Assembly: GCF_009296025.1 (NCBI RefSeq)
Contig: NZ_CP045178.1
Span: 7,998,001 to 8,062,000 of the forward strand
Length of the DNA stretch: 64,000 nt
Direction of reading: 5' to 3'
Origin: Streptomyces tsukubensis
GTDB taxonomy: Bacteria > Actinomycetota > Actinomycetes > Streptomycetales > Streptomycetaceae
Shown: positions 31,350 to 40,468 of the stretch, in pieces
Layout: each line of letters opens with the position of its first letter
How positions within the stretch are numbered: position 1 is the first letter of the stretch
Notes under the pieces: generated by a model
The model's input: only the letters and a program-made list of their open reading frames with translations
Told to the model about the DNA's origin: nothing
The model's database searches: none
Made by a program: the position numbers and the translations under genes

Positions 31350-32435
31350 TCAACCGATGGCCGCCGCCCGTACGCACAGCACGTCCGGTAGGTGCGAGGC
31401 GATTTGCTGCCAGCTCTCGCCGTCGTCCGCGCTCGCGTACAGCTCACCGTTGCGATTGCCGAAGTACACACCCGCGGGATCCTCGCCGTCCGTGCAGAGC
31501 GCGTCACGCAGCACCGTTCCGTAGTGGGCGCCCTCAGGGAGTCCGGCGCTCAGCGCCTCCCAGCTCGCGCCCGCGTCGGAGGTGCGGAAGACCCGGCAGC
31601 GGTGTCCCGCGGGGACACGGTCCGAGTCGGCGGTGATCGGGAAGACGTATGCCGTGTCGGTGCGGTGGGGGTGCGCCGCGGCCGCGAATCCGAAGTCGGA
31701 GGGCAGCCCGCCGCCGATGTCCTGCCAGCGTGCGCCTCCGTCGTCACTGCGGTAGACGCCCCAGTGGTTCTGGAGGTAGAGCCGGTCCTGGTCGCCGGGG
31801 GACTGGGCGATCTTGTGGACGCACTGGCCGAACTCGGGAGCGTCCTCGGGCAGGAAGACCGCTGACACGCCGGTGTTGGAGGGGTGCCAGCTCGCCCCGC
31901 CGTCGGTGGAGCGGAAGACGCCCGCCGTGGAGACGGCCACGGTCAGGGCCTCCGCGTCACGCGCGTCGGTCACCACGGTGTGCAGCCCTTCGCCACCGCC
32001 ACCTGGCACCCACTGTGACCGCGTCGGGTGTTCCCACAGCGGACGCACCAGCTCGAAGGTCTCGCCGCCGTCCTCGGACTTGAAGAGCGCCGCGGGCTCC
32101 GTACCCGCGTACACCACTCCAGGTGCGGCGGGGCCCGCCGGATGCAGCTGCCAGACGCGCTCAAGCGAGGAGTCGGTGTCCTTCGGGAACTTCACCGCGG
32201 GGCGTTTCGGTTCGGTCCAGGTGCGGCCCAGGTCGTCGGAGTGGAAGACCGAAGGGCCGAAGTGCGTGCTGTCCCCGCCCGCCAGCAGCCGGGGCACGCC
32301 GCTCCGGGTGTCGATGGCGGTGGAGTAGATCGCCTGCGCGTTGAAGAAGGGGCCATCGAGTTTCCATCGGCCATCGCGCCGACGGCCGATGAAGAGCCCT
32401 TTTCTTGTGCCTACCGTGAGCAGTACCTCGGCCAT
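31350..32435 (-). CDS. Sialidase-like BNR-repeat beta-propeller protein
   Basis: A 361-residue protein starting MAEVLLTVGTRKGLFIGR. At least six Asp-box (BNR) repeats of the type SxDxGxxW are visible: SDDLGRTW, SEDGGETF, STDGGASW, SDDGGARW, TSDAGASW and SADDGESW. Such propellers occur in sialidases, xyloglucanases and YCF48-like proteins; the catalytic Arg triad of a true sialidase is not evident, and there is no signal peptide, so a cytosolic enzyme or binding role is more likely. ATG 32435 is chosen because GGAGG lies 8 bases upstream; a GTG at 32444 overlaps that site. Confidence 0.8.
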   Translation of the reverse strand: MAEVLLTVGTRKGLFIGRRRDGRWKLDGPFFNAQAIYSTAIDTRSGVPRLLAGGDSTHFGPSVFHSDDLGRTWTEPKRPAVKFPKDTDSSLERVWQLHPAGPAAPGVVYAGTEPAALFKSEDGGETFELVRPLWEHPTRSQWVPGGGGEGLHTVVTDARDAEALTVAVSTAGVFRSTDGGASWHPSNTGVSAVFLPEDAPEFGQCVHKIAQSPGDQDRLYLQNHWGVYRSDDGGARWQDIGGGLPSDFGFAAAAHPHRTDTAYVFPITADSDRVPAGHRCRVFRTSDAGASWEALSAGLPEGAHYGTVLRDALCTDGEDPAGVYFGNRNGELYASADDGESWQQIASHLPDVLCVRAAAIG

Positions 32436-32535
32436 GTCGGCCACCTCCGGGACGTCGTTGTCTCAGACCTGGGCCAGTCTGTACCAGCCCACTGACAACG
32501 GACCGTGACCTGCCCGGTGGCGCTCCCGACCGCGC

Positions 32536-33498
32536 TCAGCGTTCCGATCGCTCGGTGGCCGTCCCGTCGGCGCGGGGGTGCAGCAGCCGTGCCAACTCCC
32601 CGACAGTGCCGGGGCCCACCCGGCAGCAGCCGCCGATCAGCCGGGCGCCCGCTCGCTCCCAGCCCCGGGCCGCGGCGGCGGTGAAGACGGAGCCACCCCG
32701 CCACCCCCGCGCCGCCGCGTCCCATATCTCTCCGCTGTTGGGGTAGACCACGACGGGCTTGCCCGTGACGTGGGCCGCCACGGCCACCGCCTCTTCCACG
32801 TCGCGCGGATCGCAGCAGTTGACGCCGACCGCGATCACCTCCTCCGCCTCAGCGGCCGGGGCGAACGCCTCCTCCAGGGACTGGCCTGCCCTGGTCCTGA
32901 CACCGGCCACGCTGTACGACAGCCAGGCGGGCACGCCCAAGCCGCTTACCGCCCGCAGCAGCGCACGCCCCTCGTCCGCGTCGGGCACTGTCTCCAGCGC
33001 GAACACGTCGGGCTCCGCCTCGGCCAGTACCTCAAGTCGGGGCCGGTGGAAGCGTTCGAGTTCGTCCACCGTCAGGCCGTAACGTCCCCGGTACTCGGAG
33101 CCGTCCGCCAGCATCGCCCCGTAGGGCCCCGCGGAGGCGGCCACCCAGAGCGGTCGGTCCACGCCCCGCCCGGGTGCGGACGAGGCCGCCGCGCGCGCGG
33201 CGGCCACACCGGTACGGAGCAGTTCGGCGCCGTGGCGCTGGCCGATGCCGTGCCGGGCGAAGCCGTCGAAGGTGGCCTGGTACGTCCCCGTTATGGCGAC
33301 ATCCGCGCCGGCCTCGTAGTAGGCGAGATGGGCAGCCGTCAAAGACTCGGGACTGTCGGAGAGCAACCGCGCCGACCACAGTGCGTCACTGAGGTCGTGA
33401 CCTGCGGATTCGAGAAGTTGGGAGAGCCCGCCGTCCAGTACCAGCGGGCGGTCGGCGAGAGCGTCGGCGAGGGGGACGGCGGGGGTGGGGGCGGTCAT
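32536..33498 (-). CDS. mmuM: Homocysteine S-methyltransferase
   Basis: A 320-residue protein. The N-terminal PLVLDGGLSQLLESAGHDLS, the middle AVGVNCCDPRDVEEAV with the first zinc-binding Cys, and the C-terminal IGGCCRVGPGTVGEL with the other two Cys give the zinc site of the Met synthase/BHMT superfamily. It transfers a methyl group from S-methylmethionine or SAM to homocysteine to form methionine. Length is as expected for MmuM. It is monocistronic, with a strong terminator upstream for the next gene. Confidence 0.93.
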   Translation of the reverse strand: MTAPTPAVPLADALADRPLVLDGGLSQLLESAGHDLSDALWSARLLSDSPESLTAAHLAYYEAGADVAITGTYQATFDGFARHGIGQRHGAELLRTGVAAARAAASSAPGRGVDRPLWVAASAGPYGAMLADGSEYRGRYGLTVDELERFHRPRLEVLAEAEPDVFALETVPDADEGRALLRAVSGLGVPAWLSYSVAGVRTRAGQSLEEAFAPAAEAEEVIAVGVNCCDPRDVEEAVAVAAHVTGKPVVVYPNSGEIWDAAARGWRGGSVFTAAAARGWERAGARLIGGCCRVGPGTVGELARLLHPRADGTATERSER

Positions 33499-33518
33499 GA
33501 GTTCGACGCTAACGCGGC

Positions 33519-33572
33519 GAGCCCCGTCTCCGGCCGGCCAGCACGGAAGCTGCCAGGCCGGAGACGGGGCTC
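33519..33572. terminator. Terminator of the Old Yellow Enzyme gene
   Basis: A perfect 17-base stem, GAGCCCCGTCTCCGGCC at 33519-33535 with its complement at 33556-33572, about 160 bases past the minus-strand stop at 33734. Confidence 0.85.
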
Positions 33573-33733
33573 AGGGAATCGGGGCTCAACGGCTCCGGGA
33601 TCCCAGGGACATCGAGTGTGCGGGGCGGGGCTGAGGCGGGGCATGCCCCCAGGCCGTCGCCCCGCCACGCCTCGGTGCCCGACGAGGACGGGCCGGGGCG
33701 CGGCACCGGCCAGTGGATTCGGGCGCGGCGGGA

Positions 33734-34837
33734 TCAGACAGCCCGGTGGTACTGCTGCGGAACATGGGTCCGCGCACCCAGTTCCCGCGCGGCGTGCTGC
33801 GCGAAGGCCGGGTCGCGGAGCAGCTCACGGCCGATCAGTACCGCGTCGGCCTGGCCGTCGGCGATGATCTTCTCCGCCTGCCTGACCTCGGTGATCAGGC
33901 CCACGGCCGCCACCGGCATGGCGGTCTCCCGCTTCACGCGCTCGGCGAAGGGCACCTGGAAGCCGGGGCCGGGGACGATCTTCGCGTCGGGAGCGTTGCC
34001 ACCCGTCGAGGTGTCCAGCAGGTCCACACCGTGGGCCAGCAGTTCGGTGGCGAACCGTACGGTCTCGTCTGCGGTCCAGCCCTCGCGCTCGTCGTCCGCG
34101 TTCTCGCTGAGCCAGTCGGTGGCCGAGATACGGAAGAAGACCGGCAGGTCATCGGGCCAGACGGCGCGGACCGCGTCGACGACCTCCAGCGCGAACCTGA
34201 CGCGATTCTCGTAGGAGCCGCCGTACTCGTCGGTGCGGTGGTTGGTGTAGGGCGAGAGGAACTCGTCGATCAGGTAGCCGTGGGCGCCGTGGACCTCCGC
34301 GACCTGGAATCCGGCGTCCAGCGCACGGCGGGCGGTGGAGGCGAACTGCTCCACGATCTCCTTGATGCCCTCCACGGTCAGCTCCTCCGGAACCGTGGAC
34401 GCCTTGTCGAACGGCACCGGGCTCGGCGCGAGGGGCGTCCAGCCGTAGGGCTCGTCGGGGGAGAGGGGGCGACCGCGGTCCACCCAGGTCCGCTCGGTCG
34501 ACGCCTTCCGTCCCGCGTGAGCGATCTGGATTCCTGGAACGGCACCCTGGGACTTCAGGAAATCGGTGATCCTGCGGAAGGCGGCGGTCTGTGTGTCGTT
34601 CCACAGGCCCAGGTCGTACGGGCTGATCCGGCCCTCGGGGCTGACCGCTGTCGCCTCGGTGATCACGAGCCCCGTACCGCCGGCCGCCCGCGCGCCGAGG
34701 TGCTGGAAGTGCCAGTCGCCGGGCGCACCCTGCTCCGGACCCTCCGGCAGTGCCGAGTACTGGCACATGGGCGGCATCCACAGACGGTTCGGGATGGTGA
34801 GGGAACGCAGGGTAATAGGCTCGAACAGCGCGCTCAC
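33734..34837 (-). CDS. NADH:flavin oxidoreductase, Old Yellow Enzyme (YqjM type)
   Basis: A 367-residue FMN TIM-barrel protein. Features of the YqjM subgroup are visible: LWMPPMCQYSAL with the regulatory Cys, GARAAGGTGLVITEATAVSP, QIAHAGRKAS with the paired His of the active site, VHGAHGYLIDEFLSPYTNHR, and AVGLITEVRQAEKIIADGQA near the end. It reduces activated alkenes using NADPH. GTG 34837 is chosen because AAGGAG lies 7 bases upstream; the TTG at 34843 is too close. It is divergent from an ArsR regulator that probably controls it. Confidence 0.95.
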   Translation of the reverse strand: MSALFEPITLRSLTIPNRLWMPPMCQYSALPEGPEQGAPGDWHFQHLGARAAGGTGLVITEATAVSPEGRISPYDLGLWNDTQTAAFRRITDFLKSQGAVPGIQIAHAGRKASTERTWVDRGRPLSPDEPYGWTPLAPSPVPFDKASTVPEELTVEGIKEIVEQFASTARRALDAGFQVAEVHGAHGYLIDEFLSPYTNHRTDEYGGSYENRVRFALEVVDAVRAVWPDDLPVFFRISATDWLSENADDEREGWTADETVRFATELLAHGVDLLDTSTGGNAPDAKIVPGPGFQVPFAERVKRETAMPVAAVGLITEVRQAEKIIADGQADAVLIGRELLRDPAFAQHAARELGARTHVPQQYHRAV

Positions 34838-34905
34838 GGGCAAGCTCCTTCGTGCGGATCGTCCCCTTGGCGGGACTACGGGAGAACAGCACTGCTACGA
34901 TAAAC

Positions 34906-34964
34906 ATCGAACTACGGTAGGTGTCAAACTATGACGCATGTCGTACTAGCGATACATGCCGTAC
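34906..34964. promoter_or_regulatory. Two direct-repeat pairs in the OYE-ArsR intergenic region
   Basis: ATCGAACTA (34906-34914) and GTCAAACTA (34923-34931) form one pair; CATGTCGTAC (34937-34946) and CATGCCGTAC (34955-34964) form another, 18 bases apart. Both lie between divergent starts and are candidate operator halves for the ArsR regulator. Confidence 0.4.
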
Positions 34965-35071
34965 CAGCAGGGTGTACTCCCCGGTCGTGACATCGGACAA
35001 TCGGGGGCGGAGCCCGGTCGGGCCACGGGGCACCATGGCCGGAGCCGCGTCGACGGAGAACTGGAGCCAAC

Positions 35072-35425
35072 GTGACGATCGCCGTACCGAGCAGCCGCGC
35101 ACTCCCTCATCCGCCGCGTGCGGAGATCCGGCTGGAAGGGGTGCTGCACGCGCTCGCCGATCCGATGCGCATGCGGGTCGTCCGGGAACTCGACGCAGGG
35201 GACGATGAGCTGACGTGTTCGGACATCGACCTGCCGGTCACCAAGTCCACCACCACCCACCACTTCAGGGTGTTGCGGGAGAGCGGTGTGATTCAGCAGG
35301 TGTACCGGGGCACGGCCAAGATGAACGGTCTGCGCCGCGTCGACCTGGACGCCCTCTTTCCCGGGCTGCTCGACCGGGTGCTCGACGGCGCGCGACTGGA
35401 GGCCGGCCGGCTGGCCGGAGAGTGA
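35072..35425 (+). CDS. ArsR-family transcriptional regulator
   Basis: A 117-residue winged-helix protein: GVLHALADPMRMRVVRELDA is the dimer/first-helix region, and KSTTTHHFRVLRESGVIQQV the recognition helix and wing of ArsR regulators. The metal-site ELCVC-type motif of true metal sensors is missing, so it likely senses an organic or redox signal. Divergent from the Old Yellow Enzyme gene, which fits control of that gene. Confidence 0.9.
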   Translation: MTIAVPSSRALPHPPRAEIRLEGVLHALADPMRMRVVRELDAGDDELTCSDIDLPVTKSTTTHHFRVLRESGVIQQVYRGTAKMNGLRRVDLDALFPGLLDRVLDGARLEAGRLAGE

Positions 35426-35458
35426 AGGTCCGGTCTCCGTACGAAAGGGCGGCCGATC

Positions 35459-36130
35459 TCAGATCATGCCGCGCATCCGGTTGATCTCGCTGGTCTGCTG
35501 GGAGACGACATCGTTGGCCATCTCCTCCACCAGGACGTTGTTCCCGTCGGACAGCACCTCGGTCGCCATGGTCACCGCGCCGCCGTGATGCGCGATCATC
35601 AGCTTCAGGAACAGCTCGTCGAACGCCTTGCCCTTGGCCGCGCGCAGCGCACGCAACTGAGCCTCGGTCGCCATCCCCGGCATCGCCGCGTGGTCGTGGG
35701 CGGCTCCGCCTCCCGAGTCGTCATGGGTCTTCTGCCAGCCCCGCATCGCGTCGATCTCGGGCCCTTGTGACGCGGCGATGCGCTCCGCCAGGCGCTCGAC
35801 GGACGAGTCGGCCCTGCCCTTGGCCAGCCCGGTCATGGTGAGGGCCTGTTCGTGGTGCGCGATCATCATCCGTACGTAGCCGAAGTCGGCGGAGTTGGGG
35901 GCGGCCACGTCCGCCTGGTCCTTCGCGCTGCGCGGTGACAGGGTCCGGGCCGCCTCGCCGGGTCTGCCCGGGGCGATCACGGACGGGCCGCCGGACGGTG
36001 TCCCGGCCCCCGACGCCTCCGACCGCCCGCCGGAGTCGCAGCCCGCGAGGGTCAGTCCCAGCGCGGCGACGGCGGCTGTCAGCGCCAGGCGCGCGGAGCG
36101 GGCGCGAGGGGACGTACGACGAGGGGGCAC
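35459..36130 (-). CDS. DUF305 lipoprotein
   Basis: A 223-residue protein. An N-terminal signal with lipobox LTLAGC (Cys ~40) marks a lipoprotein. DUF305 motifs follow: RMMIAHHEQALTMTGLA and LMIAHHGGAVTMATEVL, the paired M-I-x-H-H blocks suited to metal (often copper) binding in a four-helix bundle, and a His/Met stretch HDHAAMPGMA. The GTG start at 36130 has GGAGG six bases upstream. It is divergent from an LVIVD-repeat protein; the two are often neighbours in actinomycetes, suggesting a common envelope function that is not known. Confidence 0.9.
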   Translation of the reverse strand: MPPRRTSPRARSARLALTAAVAALGLTLAGCDSGGRSEASGAGTPSGGPSVIAPGRPGEAARTLSPRSAKDQADVAAPNSADFGYVRMMIAHHEQALTMTGLAKGRADSSVERLAERIAASQGPEIDAMRGWQKTHDDSGGGAAHDHAAMPGMATEAQLRALRAAKGKAFDELFLKLMIAHHGGAVTMATEVLSDGNNVLVEEMANDVVSQQTSEINRMRGMI

Positions 36131-36305
36131 GGTGAACCTCCGGGGCGCGCGGGGCGGTTGGGGAATTCCTAGCACGTCCGGGCAGGTCAGTGATCAAAAA
36201 TCTCGATTACATGTTTGTTGCCACCTTTTGATATGTGCATGAGGAACAGCATACTTCGGGGAACAACTCGCCGCTCAACTTCCCACAGTGAAAAGGGAGA
36301 CCGCA

Positions 36306-37793
36306 GTGACCCCACGGAACCATCCGCGCCCGCGCCACAGACGTCTGGGCATCCTGGCAGCCTCTGCCGGGCTGCTGGCCACCATGCTCACGGCGGGGCC
36401 CGCACTCGCGACACCCGACCCGGGGGACGCGCCCACCGCCTCGCAGCGGGTCTCGAAGAGCGAGGCGGCCGAGGCGCGTTCGGCCATGGCCAAGGGTGAG
36501 ATACCCGGCAAGGACGAGGTCGTCCACTCCAAGAACATCACCCACTTGACCAATATCCCCAAGGACTCGCTGCCGGGCACCAACTCCGACCTCGCGTTCC
36601 AGGGGAAGTACGCCTTCGCGGGCAACTACGACGGTTTCCGGATCTTCGACGTCAGCAATCCGGCGCGCCCCAGGACCGTGTCGCAGGTGCTGTGCCCCGG
36701 TTCGCAGAACGACATCTCGGTCTCCGGGAACCTGCTGTTCCTCTCCACCGACTCCTCGCGCAGTGACAACTCCTGCCAGAGCACCACCCAGCCCGCCACC
36801 GAGAAGTCGTCGTGGGAGGGGATGAAGGTCTTCGACATCAGCGACAAGACCAACCCGCGCTATGTCGCCGCTGTTGAGACCTCCTGCGGCTCGCACACCC
36901 ACACGCTGGTGCCCGAGCGCAAGAACGTGTACGTGTATGTCTCCTCGTACGCACCGAGCGCGAGCTTCCCCGACTGCCAGCCGCCCCACGACGGCATCTC
37001 GATCATCAAGGTTCCGCGCACGGCGCCGCAGAAGGCCGCCGTCGTCGACTTCCCCGTGCTCTTCCCCGACGGTGGCAACCCGGGGGCGCCCACCAACCCC
37101 GGCGTCTCCGCGACGACCGGCTGCCACGACCTCACCGTGCTGCCCTCCAAGGACCTCGCCGCGGGCGCCTGCATGGGGGACGGCATCCTCTTCAACATCA
37201 AGAACCCCGAGCGGCCCAAGGTCATCGACCGGGTCCAGGACAACGTGAACTTCGCGTTCTGGCACTCCGCGACCTTCAACCAGAAGGCCGACAAGGTCGT
37301 CTTCACCGATGAACTCGGTGGTGGCGGCGCCGCCACCTGCAACGACGAGATCGGGCCGAAGCGGGGAGCCGACGGCATCTACGACATCGTCGGCAAGGGG
37401 GACAAGCGCAAGCTGGTCTTCCGTAACTACTTCAAGATCGACCGCAACCAGGCGGACACCGAGAACTGCGTCGCGCACAACGGCTCGCTCATCCCGGTCA
37501 AGGGCCGCGACATCATGGTCCAGGCGTGGTATCAGGGTGGCGTCTCCGTATGGGACTTCACGGACTCGAAGAAGCCCAAGGAGATCGCCTACTTCGAGCG
37601 CGGACCGCTCAGCACGGACGCCCTGGTGACGGGCGGCGCCTGGTCCGCCTACTACTACAACGGCTACATCTACTCCAACGACATCGCCAAGGGCTTCGAC
37701 GTACTGAAGCTCGACGACCGGCGTACCGACGGCGCGAAGCGGATCAAGCTCGGTGAACTGAACGTCCAGACCCAGCCGGACTACTTCGACTGA
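36306..37793 (+). CDS. Secreted LVIVD-repeat beta-propeller protein
   Basis: A 495-residue protein. Residues 1-36 are a signal peptide (LGILAASAGLLATMLTAGPA, ending ALA). The rest carries LVIVD-like blades such as NYDGFRIFDVSNPARPRTVS, GMKVFDISDKTNPRYVAAVE, DGILFNIKNPERPKVIDRVQ and GVSVWDFTDSKKPKEIAYFE, typical of surface beta-propellers with no known enzyme activity. GTG 36306 is preceded by AAGGGAG at good spacing; an in-frame GTG at 36288 is less likely. The 3' end overlaps the convergent TetR gene by 13 bases. Confidence 0.92.
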   Translation: MTPRNHPRPRHRRLGILAASAGLLATMLTAGPALATPDPGDAPTASQRVSKSEAAEARSAMAKGEIPGKDEVVHSKNITHLTNIPKDSLPGTNSDLAFQGKYAFAGNYDGFRIFDVSNPARPRTVSQVLCPGSQNDISVSGNLLFLSTDSSRSDNSCQSTTQPATEKSSWEGMKVFDISDKTNPRYVAAVETSCGSHTHTLVPERKNVYVYVSSYAPSASFPDCQPPHDGISIIKVPRTAPQKAAVVDFPVLFPDGGNPGAPTNPGVSATTGCHDLTVLPSKDLAAGACMGDGILFNIKNPERPKVIDRVQDNVNFAFWHSATFNQKADKVVFTDELGGGGAATCNDEIGPKRGADGIYDIVGKGDKRKLVFRNYFKIDRNQADTENCVAHNGSLIPVKGRDIMVQAWYQGGVSVWDFTDSKKPKEIAYFERGPLSTDALVTGGAWSAYYYNGYIYSNDIAKGFDVLKLDDRRTDGAKRIKLGELNVQTQPDYFD

Positions 37794-38548
37794 TCGGCCT
37801 CCGGCGCCCCGGACGTCTCCCCACGCGTCCGCCCCGCCTGTCCGCTCTCGTCCGGCGCTTCCCCGGGAACGCCGGACGAGGGTGTGGCGGGCCGCCCCCA
37901 CGCGGCCTTCTCCACCGGCCCCGACGGTCCACCGGTGAGCGGGCAGGGCGGCCCGCTCACCGGAGGGGCGCCGAGATCCCAGTCGAGGCCGAACCGTTGG
38001 AAGAGTTCGGCCCGCAGTCTCGCCGGTGGCATCGGCGCCCCCGGGAGGAGCACCGCGAAGACCGCCCCCATCAGTAGGGCCCGGAGCAAGGGGTATTCGG
38101 TGTCCACGTCACCTGAGCCGTACCGCGCCACTGTTTCGCGCAGTAGCTCGGCCAGTCGCTGCTGCTCGGGACATCGGACGAAGCCTTCCGCCTGAAGGAT
38201 GCCCGCCATGTGGGTCCGCATGAGAACGGGCTGGTCACCGGCGAGACCCAGAATCGCGTCCACGGCTCGCGCCAGACGCTCCCGGCCGTCGTCGGTACAC
38301 GGTTCGCACTCCAGCGCCTGTGCGAGGGTCAGATGCATCAGCCGGTGCACGGCGGACTGGAGGAGCTGACGTTTGCCCGGGAAGTAGTAGGAGACCAGTC
38401 CTCGCGCCGCGCCCGCCCGGTCGGCGATGTCGGCGAGTGTCGTGGCCTCGTAGCCCCGCTCGCTCACCAGTTCCACGGTCGCCTGGAGAAGCCGCTCCTT
38501 GGACCGGCGGCGCAATTCCTCATTGACCGAAGCACTTCTGGGGGACAT
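37781..38548 (-). CDS. TetR-family transcriptional regulator
   Basis: A 255-residue regulator. The helix-turn-helix is in residues 18-65: RLLQATVELVSERGYEATTL, then DIADRAGAARGLVSYYFPGK, typical of the family. The rest is the ligand-binding domain; a ~55-residue Pro/Gly/Ala tail at the C-terminus is unusual. Upstream lies an inverted repeat (38565-38589) that could be its own operator. Ligand unknown. Confidence 0.93.
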   Translation of the reverse strand: MSPRSASVNEELRRRSKERLLQATVELVSERGYEATTLADIADRAGAARGLVSYYFPGKRQLLQSAVHRLMHLTLAQALECEPCTDDGRERLARAVDAILGLAGDQPVLMRTHMAGILQAEGFVRCPEQQRLAELLRETVARYGSGDVDTEYPLLRALLMGAVFAVLLPGAPMPPARLRAELFQRFGLDWDLGAPPVSGPPCPLTGGPSGPVEKAAWGRPATPSSGVPGEAPDESGQAGRTRGETSGAPEADQSK

Positions 38549-38564
38549 TCTCTTAACTCCTGCG

Positions 38565-38589
38565 TTGACTGGCTCCCAGCCAATATACT
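38565..38589. promoter_or_regulatory. Inverted repeat, likely TetR auto-operator
   Basis: TGGCTCCCAGCCA (38570-38582) is a perfect inverted repeat with a CCC spacer, flanked by TTGAC and ATATA. It lies 17-40 bases before the tetR start, as expected for autoregulation. Confidence 0.5.
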
Positions 38590-38633
38590 CAGGGAGTCCC
38601 GGCGGCGAGAGTAACCCGCCGCGCCGGGACTGT

Positions 38634-38676
38634 GGTTCGCATGTGGGCGACGCGGGGGATCGTCCACATGCGAACC
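38634..38676. terminator. Terminator of the amino-acid permease gene
   Basis: A perfect 13-base stem, GGTTCGCATGTGG at 38634-38646 with CCACATGCGAACC at 38664-38676, just past the minus-strand stop at 38693. Confidence 0.8.
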
Positions 38677-38692
38677 CTTTCGGCCAGGAGCC

Positions 38693-40213
38693 TCAGAGGT
38701 CGGTGTCCGCCTCACCGCGCGGAGTCGGCATGCCCGTCACATGCCCCTCGGTGCGCCTGGCCGCGGCCATCGACGCCACCCGGCCGCGCACCAGATACCA
38801 ACCGCCCCACAGCCCCGCCGCGATGAGCGGTACGCAGGCGACCGTCCAGCTCCCCTCGCCGCCGTCGCAGGCCATCAGCACCACGACAAGCACCAGGAAG
38901 GCCAGGGTCAGCCAGGAGGTGAACGGCGCGCCGGGCAGCCGGAAGCCGCCCGACTCGGCCTGGCCCCGGTTGACCCGTCGGCGCAGCGTCAGCTGGCACA
39001 GGATGATCATCGCCCAGGTGCCGATCATGGTGATGGCGGAGAAGTTCAGCACGATGCTGAAGGCGCGCTCGGGAACGACGTAGTTGAGCACGATGCCGAG
39101 TACGTAGCAGCTCGCCGTGAGCAGGATGCCGCCGTAGGGAACCTTGCGCTTGTTCATCAGGGTGGTGAACCGGGGCGCGGAGCCCGCGAGCCCCATCGAG
39201 CGCAGGGTGCGGCCGGTCGAGTAGAGCCCGGAATTGCAGCTGGACAGCGCCGCCGTGAGGACCACGAAGTTCATGATCTGCCCCGCCCCCGGGATGCCCA
39301 GCTTGCCCATGAGGGTCACGAAAGGCGACTCGCTGCCGCTGTAGGAACTCCACGGCAGGAGCATCGCGAGGAGCAGGACCGAGAAGACGTAGAAGACGAC
39401 GATCCGCCAGGAGACCGAGTTGATCGCCTTCGGGATCACCTTCCTGGGTTCGGCGGTCTCGCCGGCCGTGATGCCCACCATCTCGATGGCCGCGTAAGAG
39501 AAGACCACCCCCTGGGTGATGACGATCGCCGCGACGAAACCGTGCGGCAGCATCCCGCCGTGGTCGCTGATGAGCTGTGGTCCGCCCGCGTGACCGTCGA
39601 TCGGGTGGCGGCTGGCCAGCAGCCAGCAGCCGATGGCGAGGAACGCCACGATCGCGGCCACCTTGATGATGGCGAACCAGAACTCGAACTCGCCGAACCA
39701 CCGTACGGAGATGAGGTTGGCGCCGAGGACCACCAGGAGCGCCAAGAGCGCGAGCGCCCACTGCGGAATGTCCCGCAGGGCGCCCCAGTAGTGCAGATAG
39801 ACGGCGACCGCCGTGATCTCCGCGATCCCACTGCAGACCCAGTGCAGGAAGTACACCCAGCCCGCCACGTACGCGGCCTTCTCGCCGCCGAGCAACTCCC
39901 TGGAGTACGAGACGAACGAGCCGGACGTGGGCCGGTGCATCACCAGTTCGCCCATGGCGCGTGCGATGAAGAAGGCGAAGAGACCGGTGACCGCGAAGAC
40001 GATCACCAGCGAGGGGCCCGCGGAGTTCAGCCGCTCTCCGGCGCCGAGGAAGAGCCCGGTGCCGATGGCGCCGCCGACGGCGATCATCTGGACCTGGCGG
40101 TTGCGCAGGCCCGAGGCGTAACCGTCCTCGCGTACCGGCCGCTGCTCGTCGGGGGCGGGCTCGGGGGACCCGGTGGTCACCCCTTTCGCCTGCGTGTCAG
40201 CTCCGTGCTCCAT
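38693..40213 (-). CDS. Amino-acid permease (APC superfamily, AAT/GABA-permease type)
   Basis: A 506-residue protein with twelve membrane segments. The AAT-family signature is at the first helices: RNRQVQMIAVGGAIGTGLFL, then SAGPSLVIVFAVTGLFAFFI and RAMGELVMHRPTSGSFVSYS. It imports or exchanges an amino acid by proton symport. It ends with a 30-residue basic tail. Start ATG 40213 has GGAGAA upstream. It lies 255 bases downstream of a PLP decarboxylase gene on the same strand, so the two may act on the same amino acid. Confidence 0.95.
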   Translation of the reverse strand: MEHGADTQAKGVTTGSPEPAPDEQRPVREDGYASGLRNRQVQMIAVGGAIGTGLFLGAGERLNSAGPSLVIVFAVTGLFAFFIARAMGELVMHRPTSGSFVSYSRELLGGEKAAYVAGWVYFLHWVCSGIAEITAVAVYLHYWGALRDIPQWALALLALLVVLGANLISVRWFGEFEFWFAIIKVAAIVAFLAIGCWLLASRHPIDGHAGGPQLISDHGGMLPHGFVAAIVITQGVVFSYAAIEMVGITAGETAEPRKVIPKAINSVSWRIVVFYVFSVLLLAMLLPWSSYSGSESPFVTLMGKLGIPGAGQIMNFVVLTAALSSCNSGLYSTGRTLRSMGLAGSAPRFTTLMNKRKVPYGGILLTASCYVLGIVLNYVVPERAFSIVLNFSAITMIGTWAMIILCQLTLRRRVNRGQAESGGFRLPGAPFTSWLTLAFLVLVVVLMACDGGEGSWTVACVPLIAAGLWGGWYLVRGRVASMAAARRTEGHVTGMPTPRGEADTDL

Positions 40214-40306
40214 GGGTTCTCCGTAATGAGGGCACACGGGGCCGCCCCGGACAGCACGGATGACGAACCGCCGCGGGGTGGGGCGCGTGCCTGATGGACA
40301 GGTCGA

Positions 40307-40334
40307 CCGGTCACCGACCTCGGAGGGTGACCGG
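40307..40334. terminator. Small hairpin between decarboxylase and permease genes
   Basis: CCGGTCACC (40307-40315) pairs with GGTGACCGG (40326-40334) around a 10-base loop. It may end the decarboxylase transcript or act as a leader structure for the permease. Confidence 0.45.
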
Positions 40335-40468
40335 AGAGGGAGGCGGCGCGATGCGCCGCGGCTCCCGTGCGGGGCACGCACGCGCGGTGCGCTCCAGCGG
40401 TTACGGGGTAGCAGGGGCCTTGGTTCCGCAGACGAAACGGAATGAAGCCGTCCGCGGCGACGAGCAGC

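Noticed and set aside
31350..32435. True sialidase
   Set aside because: Asp-box repeats are clear, but the Arg triad, FRIP motif and signal peptide expected of bacterial sialidases were not found.
36131..36305. Copper-repressor (CsoR) operator between DUF305 and LVIVD genes
   Set aside because: No G-tract palindrome of the CsoR type seen by eye.
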